From: Xestospongia bergquistia
Taxonomy: Eukaryota; Porifera; Demospongiae; Haplosclerida; Petrosiidae
DNA length: 64,000 nt
Assembly: GCA_963965975.1 (NCBI GenBank)
Contig: OZ014412.1
Span: 7,750,708-7,814,707, forward strand
Direction of reading: 5' to 3'
The notes below the pieces were generated by a model that was not told where the DNA came from, made no database searches, and worked only from the letters and a program-made list of their open reading frames with translations. The stretch's first letter is position 1, and each line of letters opens with the position of its first letter. Below are positions 55,307-64,000 of the stretch, one piece after another. A program made the translations under genes and the position numbers.

Positions 55307-58243
55307 CTAGTTAAAAACATCTTCATTAACAGTTATACTGGTAGCATCATCAGTCTCACTTGCTATTGGATGTAGTGGTATTGATAACTTGTCTGAAACA
55401 GCAACAGTAGATCGAGTGTCTCTTGTTGACAGGGGAACAATGTCTGAGTTGCAAGTTCCAGTTAATTCAGGATTACTAACACTTCCATAAGTAGCACTTC
55501 CAGTGATATCTTGTGGTTGAGATACATGTAAATCATAGGGAGCACATTGTACATGTTGTTCATCATAGTCGTCTGGGTGTTCTATACGATCAGCAATCCA
55601 GTCATCATTATCAACAAGTATATACGAGGTCTGAATGTCTTCAGATTGTTCATTTAACATTGAATTGTCTTGATTGTCAGCTCTACAGTATTGGACATTA
55701 TTCCAGATTTTTCTGATTATTGAGTATAAATAGTATCCACATATTATTACTCCAAAAACAAAGAGAGAAAAACCAAGTATTGTTTTTTGAGTATACCTGG
55801 CAGGAAGATACAGCATTAAAATATTCATTAAAGCTAAAAATATAATAATAAAAAAATCACCAAAGTTATGAGAGTTCTTTCGATACGGACGAAAGATCAT
55901 AATCATACCACCAAATGTAACAAATAGTGCCTCTTGAGACAAAAGAAAAATAACTCCATTTTCATATGGTATAAAATGTAAACATAAAACAATGATCCTT
56001 AAGAAAAGATAAAATCCAGCAAAATATCGATAATCAAAGGTTTCATCAGACCCATTTTTATAGGATCCAGTGAACACATCACCTAATGATATCAATATTT
56101 CCTTTCTTAGATGTAAACAGCTCAGTAATTTGTGGAATAACTTAAATGGATAAAGTTGTATGTAGAGCATTGGTAAGAATATAATGAAAACTAACACAAT
56201 GATAGCAAAGATACCAGCAAAACTATGAGGCCAACCAAAATAATCTAGTGTTCCATCATAGAAGAATGCTATGCCATTGTCATTTGCATTATTCCATACA
56301 GACCATTTTGTAGAATGTAATAGTTGAAGAGAAGTAGCAGCAAACTGAGTGAAACATAACAGATATATTGAGGCTATAGAATGAATCAAGGAAGGCTCAA
56401 TCTTAGTCTTATGCCAGAAACGTGCTAGTAGACGATGAAGTGGTATAGTGATAGTGACTACACACCTAAATCCTTTATCATACATTGTAATCCATGTATA
56501 GATCAAGAGTAGAAGGACCAGTGGATAGGTTGGTATGATATACCAGAATAATATAGCTTGTAATGGTGTCATGTGTGATGTGATACAGAGAGCATGTCCA
56601 AGCAGGAATGGCAGAAAATTCCAATTAAAGATATTACAAGGTAGGATTATGTAATAATATTTATAATAATTGCAATTATCAGCAGGATCGTTTTCACAAT
56701 ATGATTCAAATAGATTAAAAGTTAGACCTGGATACACTACACTTACTATTTGACAGTAGAAGACCAATCCATTCATAAAACCATTGGTCAATTGTATGTT
56801 GAAGACTGTTATAATAAACACCATTATTGTTACTGGTATGAGTTGTATTAAGAAAAACAGCATCCAACCTAGTAATACATGCTGATCACACTTGACGCAT
56901 CTATTGAGCTGGTTAATAGGAACTCCATAATCAGGAGCACATGCTCCACACAATCTTCCTGTTCTACCTTCTGCACAAAATGTTAATGATGAAAAATCTG
57001 AAGCATTGAAGTTTCTAAAACTGTCACTGCAATTATCTTGGAAAGGAGGACATCCTCCACAATTATAAAAAAGGGGGGAGTTTCCATAAAAAAATTCCCT
57101 TGAGCTGGTATCAGAAGATAACCAATGATTGGATAAGCACTGATTAGGTTTTATATAGAGGCTATCATCATTGCAGCTGCTACATTGATAATCATATTTT
57201 GACAAGGAACAACAAAACCAATCTTGAAATAGAAACATACATTGTTTACTATCATTCATTACAAAAGGCCATACACAAGGCTGTAGTGTTACTGATATGT
57301 TAGATTCTAGTGATTGTATTAGCGGGCCTTGTGTTTGAATTAAAAGTATAATTTCAGAAGAATTAATTGCCTCCACTGATGTAAAATTGTAATAAAGTAT
57401 TACACCAAATCCAAAATTTTGATGATGATCACATTCGATTTTAGATACATTTGAGCATTTTTCGTAATACAGATTATTCATTGATGCTGGACCAGAAAGG
57501 ACACAAGCTATTAAGTCATTTTTCCAGTCATACTTTCTATTAGCACAATCATAGACTGATGCAATTATGTAAAATGGCATTCCAGGGAAAGTTGTATTCA
57601 TACCATTTTGTGTTTCTATTATCAAGTATGGGCAGCTGACTGTTTTATTAGAAGACATACAAAACAAATTGTCACAAGTATATTCATTGAACCTGATACT
57701 ATTGGAATCTATTATTATATCTATTAACTGGACATTGTAACACATTGACATATACACTACTGATACTTGGAAGTCAAACTCCCTATTAGGATTGATTTGA
57801 ATATCACCACAACTATCAAGAACTAGAGACTTGAGGATAATGTTTGTAGATGATAGAAATAACAGTCCACTGTGTGAACTACACTTTATAGTTACTGTCT
57901 TACCTCCATCTTTAGTAGTAAGACCTACAATAGCAACATTAGACTTATCTATAACTTTACTGATGTTGTCCAATATATAGGTACCAGGATACAGGTAGAT
58001 GACAGTGGAGTTGTGTTGTAGTCCTTGTAGAGCTAGATTGAGAGTAACACAAGGTGTCTGGTCTCTTCCATTCCAACAAGAGGTAGTATTCACACCAAAT
58101 GATGAACTGACATAGATCTCATACTTCCAGTTAGCAGCAAATGTAAGAGAAGCAAAAAGTAAGACAAGAATAGCCCTCAGCAACATGTCCAATATTCTTA
58201 AAGGATGTATGAAGATGAATAACAGGCAGAATACAAGGTACAA
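55307..58243 (-). CDS. Beta-helix ectodomain, multipass receptor-like protein (copy 3)
   Basis: Intronless. The frame opens at 58243, but the conserved start MLLRAI is at 58186, which gives 959 residues and a normal signal peptide; the longer form would have two hydrophobic stretches in a row. It has the longest ectodomain of the family, with an added Cys-rich insert (CSSCNDDSLYIKPNQC, FYNCGGCPPFQDNCSDSF) before CAEGRTGRLCGAC and PINQLNRCVKCD. About nine membrane segments, including TGSYKNGSDETFDYRYFAG (TGPYKDGS in copy 2) and FRPYRKN. The tail ends VNEDVFN, nearly as in copy 2. It is followed 139 bp later by GPR157-like copy 2. Confidence 0.85.
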   Translation of the reverse strand: MYLVFCLLFIFIHPLRILDMLLRAILVLLFASLTFAANWKYEIYVSSSFGVNTTSCWNGRDQTPCVTLNLALQGLQHNSTVIYLYPGTYILDNISKVIDKSNVAIVGLTTKDGGKTVTIKCSSHSGLLFLSSTNIILKSLVLDSCGDIQINPNREFDFQVSVVYMSMCYNVQLIDIIIDSNSIRFNEYTCDNLFCMSSNKTVSCPYLIIETQNGMNTTFPGMPFYIIASVYDCANRKYDWKNDLIACVLSGPASMNNLYYEKCSNVSKIECDHHQNFGFGVILYYNFTSVEAINSSEIILLIQTQGPLIQSLESNISVTLQPCVWPFVMNDSKQCMFLFQDWFCCSLSKYDYQCSSCNDDSLYIKPNQCLSNHWLSSDTSSREFFYGNSPLFYNCGGCPPFQDNCSDSFRNFNASDFSSLTFCAEGRTGRLCGACAPDYGVPINQLNRCVKCDQHVLLGWMLFFLIQLIPVTIMVFIITVFNIQLTNGFMNGLVFYCQIVSVVYPGLTFNLFESYCENDPADNCNYYKYYYIILPCNIFNWNFLPFLLGHALCITSHMTPLQAILFWYIIPTYPLVLLLLIYTWITMYDKGFRCVVTITIPLHRLLARFWHKTKIEPSLIHSIASIYLLCFTQFAATSLQLLHSTKWSVWNNANDNGIAFFYDGTLDYFGWPHSFAGIFAIIVLVFIIFLPMLYIQLYPFKLFHKLLSCLHLRKEILISLGDVFTGSYKNGSDETFDYRYFAGFYLFLRIIVLCLHFIPYENGVIFLLSQEALFVTFGGMIMIFRPYRKNSHNFGDFFIIIFLALMNILMLYLPARYTQKTILGFSLFVFGVIICGYYLYSIIRKIWNNVQYCRADNQDNSMLNEQSEDIQTSYILVDNDDWIADRIEHPDDYDEQHVQCAPYDLHVSQPQDITGSATYGSVSNPELTGTCNSDIVPLSTRDTRSTVAVSDKLSIPLHPIASETDDATSITVNEDVFN

Positions 58244-60060
58244 ACTGTTATTGTAGTAATTACTATAATAAACATTTTACTATGTATATTTCCATATATG
58301 GTTGTAGTTGGTATTGTGTATGTAAGAATGGATTTTAAGACGCTACTAAACATATACTACAACTGTGTATAAAACTACTCATGTATTAATGATCATGTTA
58401 CTGGTTTAATCAATTCTGTAGTAAACACATACACATGTCTACAAAGGACAGACAGAGTACAGACTACAAACTAATCTTATTTATATGAGTTAATAGTAAA
58501 CATAACAAACATTTTTACTACAACATAAATTAAAGGCAACTCTAACTATGTATCTCACTGTATAATAGTAAAACATGTAGCCCCTTTAGTTAGGCAATAT
58601 AAAGTATTCTACAATATTACATAATACTATGTAGTGAACACTTTTAGAAATGGAGGGTAGATGTTTGTTCTATAGTAATTCTTAAGTATATATTATCTTA
58701 GTGTTTATATTGAGAATAGGGCAATCTAAAGTCCATATAAACATGTGCCAGACTTGGTTTACATTCAATTTGAATACATTTACACATATCAATTTAATAT
58801 ACAAACTATTTCACAATATCACAATAATGATTATGTTAAGTTTCCTATAGTTATGTATGTATACAATGATATTATATTGATGTGAAGAGGGTTCTCCTCT
58901 GAATAGTTAGAACTATATCAGTTTTTGTTATCTAAATGAATTATGAAAGGAACTCAAAATATGTCAGCAACACGTACAACATGCACATGTAATTTCTATC
59001 TTCATAAATAATATATACATAGACTCTGCATTTTTATTTCCCTATACAATTAACTTAGAAGTAAAGATGTGTTATCTGAATTAAACATTTTATGGAGTTC
59101 ATGCATTGACCACATCATTCTGCACTGGCCCAGTATCCAGAAAAATCCTAACTAAAGAGATATTAAACAGAATCATTTATAGTTCAAAAAGAACTACAAG
59201 TGTCAATCAGTATGAAACAGTGTGATGTTTACTACATTCTCAGTGTCTTGTCCTGTATTATATACAATATGAATGACCATGGATTAACCAATCTTCTCCA
59301 GTCTAACGTATATATCATGTAAGTATGAATATGTCTTCCTTTAGTAGCTCTAAGATTGGTATGTACGTACACTGCCTGTTGAGATTCTTGAACATTTTCA
59401 TAACATGCAGTGCAAAAACCTCTTCTCACAACACAACTTATTACTATATAAGGAAAGAACTGATCTGGGGTTTATATATATATATATATATATATGTCAT
59501 TAGTTTTAAAACTACTCACATAACAATAATATAAATCATTCAAAATGGACATACAAGTATAGTGATTACACCTATTGACCTGGTTAATAAGAGCTTTATA
59601 TAATCGGGAGCACATGCTTTAAAAATATATATTTCAACTACAAATCGTACTAGTTAGTAAAATTATATGAGATATGAGAGCTCTTTAATGTGACTATTTT
59701 GGCACTAATCACCTCTCATAAAATTAGTAGATCACAGTAGACAAACCATATAAGGTATACAAGTATAAATTGTGTATATAGTGTTCATTACTATAAGTTA
59801 GCTATGCATTCCAAAATATGTATTAAGAGATACAATCCAACAAACTATAAACTGATAATAAAGATGTAGAATTATTAATAGCTATCATGTATAGCATACT
59901 GGTATAAGATATCAATTTATAACTTAAAAAATTAACAACTAAAAATAACTAAAAAATTAAATTGTCTATATTATTGTAAACAAAATACATACGACATGTA
60001 CATGACAAACTTGTTAAAGTGTAGTTCACAAACTATAGTAACTGAATTAAATGTATTTGA
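58244..60060. other. Intergenic with relics
   Basis: About 1.8 kb without an intact gene. Bases 59205-59360 match 63830-64000 (TCTCAGTGTCTTGTCCTGTA in both). A TA tract lies at 59473-59495. A receptor-gene relic is listed separately. Confidence 0.5.
59566..59620 (-). pseudogene. Tiny relic of a beta-helix receptor gene
   Basis: CACCTATTGACCTGGTTAAT and TCGGGAGCACATGCTT match the PINQLNRC and GAPDYG-coding DNA of copy 3 (56895-56950). About 55 bases only. Confidence 0.6.
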
Positions 60061-63000
60061 TTAAACTTCATCTTCATCATCGACATTACTTATATTACCC
60101 TCTTGTGTAGTACTTACTATTGAATGTAGTGGTATTGTATTACTAGACCCAAGAATTGACCAAGTATCACTTTCTGATGGTGAACCAATCTCAAAGTTAT
60201 TAATTTCAGCTGATCTTGTATTATCATAAGTAGCATGTACATTGTTTTCTTCAGGTTGTGAGACAGTTAAGTCATACGGTACATATTGTACATGATGTTC
60301 ATCATAGTCATCTGGATGTTCCATACGATCAACATTCCAGTTATCATCATCAACTAGTATGTATTCCATATCCTCATGTTCTTCATTATTAGGTGTATTG
60401 TGTTTTCTGTTATCCTTACAACTTTGGTAATATATCCAAAACTTTTTAATTGTCCAATATGGAAGGTATCCAAACACTATTATTCCAAAAATTATTGTTA
60501 GAAATGATAAGTTTACAGTGTGTGCATATCCATCATGATATTTAAAAATAGTGAAAACAGCATCAATACTTAATGATGTTAATAAATGTATAAATAACAA
60601 ATCAAAGAAACTATGAATATTTCGTTTGTATGGACGGAATATCATGATTATGCCACCAAACACAGCAAACAATGCAATTTGAGAAAAAAGAATATGACTT
60701 GCATTTATGAATATAAAGTATAAAAATAAAACAATGATTCTTAAGAAAAGATAAAATCCAGCAAAATAGCGATAATCACGTGTGTTCTTAGAACCATCTT
60801 TATAGGGCCCAGTAAATATATCACCTAATGATATCAGTATTTCCTTCCTTAGATGTAAACAGCTCAGTAATTTGTGGAATAGCTTAAATGGATAAAGTTG
60901 TATGTAGAGCATTGGTAAGAATATAATGAATACTAACACAATGATAGCAAAGATACCAGCAAAACTATGAGGCCAACCAAAATATTTAACATTGTAGAAC
61001 ATAACATGTGTCATGTTATTTTCATTTTTATAGTACAGTTTTTTATGATATAGTAGTTGAAAAAAAGTAGCAGCAAACTGAGTGAAACATAACAGATATA
61101 TTGAGGCTATAGAATGAATCAAACAAGGCTCAACCTTAGTCATACACCAGAAATGTGCTAGTAGACAATGAAGAGGTCTAGTGATAGTGACTACACACCT
61201 AAATCCTTTATCATACATTGTAATCCAGGTATAGATCAAGAGTAGAAGGACCAGCGGATAGGTTGGTATGATATACCAGAATGATATAGCTTGTAATAAT
61301 GTCATATTTGAAGTTATACACAATGGCTTAACAACAAACATTACAAAATTCAAGTTGAACAAATTGCCAGGTATAATAAAAAGATTTGGACTATATAGTG
61401 AGCACTCCATATTATATCCGAAATCTACTTCAAACACAACATTAAAACTTAAATTTGGATACACTATACTAATCATTTGACAATAGAAGACAAAACCAAT
61501 CATAAAGCCATTGGTTAATTGTATGTTGAAGACTATTATTATCAACACAACTACTGTTACTGGTAAGAGTTGTATTAAGATAAATATCACCCAAACTGGT
61601 AATGATGGATGCTGGTTACAATGGACACATCTATTGAGTTGGTTAATTGGAACTCTATAACCAGGAGCACATGGCTCATTTCTACTATCATTGCAACAGA
61701 AGTATTGATACATGTGTTGTGTTCGAAGATTCAACATCACTGATATGTTAGATTGAAGTGTCTCTATTATTGGCCATTGTGTTTGAATCAAAAGCATAAC
61801 TTCACTAGAATTTGCGACATCATTTGATGCAGTTGGATAAAGTTGTATGTAGAGCATTGGTAAGAATATAATGAACACTAACACAATGATAGCAAAGATA
61901 CCAGCAAAGCTATGAGGCCAACCAAAGTACTTTAATGTTCCATTATAGAATGCAATGCCACTTTCATTTTTGTAATACTGTGTTGTAGGATATAATAGTT
62001 GAAGAGAAGTAGCAGCAAACTGAGTGAAACATAACAGATATATTGAGGCTATAGAATGAATCAAGGAAGGCTCAATCTTAGTCATACGCCAGAAACGTGC
62101 TAGTAGACGATGAAGTGGTCTAGTAATAGTGACTACACACCTAAATCCTTTATCATACATTGTAATCCAGGTATAGATCAAAAGTAGAAGGACCAGTGGA
62201 TAGGTTGGTATAATATACCAGAATGATATAGCTTGTAATAATGTCATATTTGAAGTTATACACAATGGCTTAACAAAAAACATTAAAAAATTCAAGTTGA
62301 ACAAATTGCCAGGTATAACAAAAGCGCTTGGATAATATGGTGAGCAGTGTATATTATAATAATATCCAAAATATATATAAAAAGCAATGTTAAGACTAAG
62401 ATTTGGATACACTATACTAATCATTTCACTGTAGAAAATTAGACCATTCATAAAACCATTGGTCAGTTGTATGCTGAAGACTATTATTATCAACACAACT
62501 ACTGTTACTGGTAAGAGTTGTATTAAGATAAATATAATCCAACCTGGTAATAGATACTGGTCACATTGAACACATTTATTGAGTTGGTTAATAGGAACTC
62601 TATAACCAGGATGACATAGTCTTTTTCTACTATCATTGTAGCAAAAATGTTGATGCATGAGTTGTGTTGGAGGATTCAACATCACTGATATGTTTGATTG
62701 AAGTGTTTCTATCATTGGCCATTGCGTTTGAATCAAAAGTATAACTTCACTGGAATTTGCTATATTACCTGATGCCGTATTATAATAGAGAGTTATATAA
62801 TAATAATGATCATATTTTAATGTTGTACATTGTTGGTACACATTACTATTAAAAGATGCTGGACCATAAATAATACAAGCTTGTAAATCATACCTCGACT
62901 CATAACTCACATTACTACAATCATAGACTGAAGCACTTAGGATCTCCAGAGTAAGCAGTATTCCCATAACTGGTCATTCTTATCATTAAGTATGGACATT

Positions 63001-63085
63001 CCAATGTCTCTTTACATTCAATACTATTACCAGCACCAAATGTAAGTGTTGGAACAAGTAAGACAAGGAGAGACCACAGCATCAT
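60061..63085 (-). pseudogene. Recombinant beta-helix-family receptor with two membrane domains and a damaged 5' end
   Basis: The 968-codon open frame (62967-60061) begins within the ectodomain. It contains one membrane core to FLPMLYIQLYP, then jumps at about 61835 (DNA TATGTAGAGCATTGG/TAAAGTTG) back to ectodomain sequence (NSSEVMLLIQTQWPIIETLQ) and a second, complete membrane core with tail ending DEDEV. This is what unequal crossing-over between two tandem paralogues, within the shared IQLYP/tyrosine-rich DNA, would make. Upstream, an ATG at 63085 starts a signal peptide (MMLWSLLVLLVPTLTFGA), but the whole beta-helix part is deleted and an 8-base loss near 62945 puts that frame into a TGA. 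It is most likely a pseudogene, unless splicing removes the lesion. Confidence 0.7.
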
Positions 63086-64000
63086 GACTAATTTTCTAAA
63101 AGGTTATACAAATAGAACAGTCACAGTACAGTGTACAGATGATGTCATTGTAGGAGTTATTTTGTGGTAAGCAAAGTAAACATTCTCATTACATAATATT
63201 ACTATATACAATTATATTGTAATGTATGTACAAGGTAACTTTATAAATAATACTATTACTGTAGTTGTGTATAATACTGTTCATGTAATGAACATATGTT
63301 TAGAGGTCAGTCTATTTTTTGACCTCATTGGGTGTGCATCTATAAGGACATATATGTTAACATTATTCATCATAATGAATGAATATTAAAATCTCTCTTT
63401 ATAAATATTTAAATTTACCCTCTTTTGTTTTCACTATCTTTCTGAAGTTAGACAATGAACATTGACCTAAATTGTCAAGTCATATACTGTTAAAAGAGAT
63501 TTGATATATTAACTAATTTTATGATCACTTAGATTTTACACATGACTACACTTCTAATGCAGCTCAAAAGGATGATGTGATGACAAGCTTCTAAATACTG
63601 CTTTTTGTTCATTCTCTTTGTTTCAATGTTAAACATTTTCATAACTAGTTACTATATAATTGATAGTTGAAGTCCTTCAATAAATCATTTCTAAAGAAGA
63701 GACACATGTGTAGTATGGCTGTTTTATTATAAATTTCACAGCGACAGCACTCATATAATTCTAACTAAATAAGACATACGTTTAACAGAATTTGTATAAC
63801 TTCAACAATTAACTACATGACAGGCAAGTATCAATCAGTATGAAACAACATGATGTTAATTACTTTCTCAGTGTCTTGTCCTGTATTATATTCAACGTGA
63901 ATCATCATGGATTTGTTAAATTAACTAACCTCCTCCAGTCTAACTATATATATAATGTTACTATGGAATATGCCTTCCTTTTCAGTAGTTTTAAAACTGG
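63086..64000. other. Upstream region of the recombinant receptor, duplicated elsewhere
   Basis: 63146-63540 matches 4125-4720 upstream of receptor copy 1, and 63830-64000 matches 59205-59360. No gene is seen to the window end. Confidence 0.6.

Noticed and set aside
1-64000. tRNA or rRNA genes
   Set aside because: None recognised by eye; a covariance-model scan would be needed to exclude small RNAs.

Overview
The window is eukaryotic and animal, and AT-rich. Its genes are either intronless or split by GT-AG introns of about 50 to 1300 bp. Orthologues of animal genes (TM2D3, GRAMD1/Aster, a GPR157-type receptor) sit among lineage-specific tandem families. The compact layout, (TA)n microsatellites and gene families suggest a demosponge, possibly Amphimedon queenslandica. 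That species call is inference, not something the sequence proves.

Layout. (1) 1-4000, minus strand: the decayed end of one large receptor gene, then one intact intronless receptor of about 900 residues with a beta-helix-like ectodomain, a Cys-rich neck and about nine membrane segments. (2) 6.5-21.3 kb plus 29.7-30.7 kb, plus strand: an array of secreted fibrinogen-like proteins with five intact intronless genes and at least eight broken or truncated copies, set among ~100-bp repeats that are shared between copies. (3) 21.4-28.2 kb: a small two-exon remnant (plus), a 1030-residue TPR-CHAT protein in two exons (minus), and a five-exon TM2D3/almondex orthologue (minus). (4) 32.2-33.7 kb, minus: a multipass membrane protein and a poorly resolved small upstream gene. 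(5) 33.8-42.2 kb, plus: a complete GRAMD1/Aster gene that I resolve into 22 coding exons (GRAM, VASt, C-terminal membrane anchor). (6) 43.5-48.0 kb, plus: two intronless NmrA-like NAD(P)-binding proteins and a broken third copy. (7) 48.2-63.1 kb, minus: two copies of a cassette made of the large receptor followed about 140 bp later by a three-exon GPR157-like GPCR, then a recombinant receptor gene that carries two membrane domains fused in one frame and has a broken 5' end.

How it fits together. Regions 2 and 7 look like fast birth-and-death families of secreted or surface proteins. Variation among the secreted fibrinogen-like paralogues is concentrated in a few short patches within an otherwise near-identical scaffold, as expected for recognition molecules. 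The large receptors keep a constant N-terminus and membrane core but differ in the middle of the ectodomain. The best candidates for an undescribed system are the receptor plus GPR157-like cassette, the nearby secreted lectin-like array and the TPR-CHAT protein. No functional link between them can be shown from sequence alone. Exon boundaries were derived by hand from splice consensus, reading phase and family resemblance; no alignment or database search was run.
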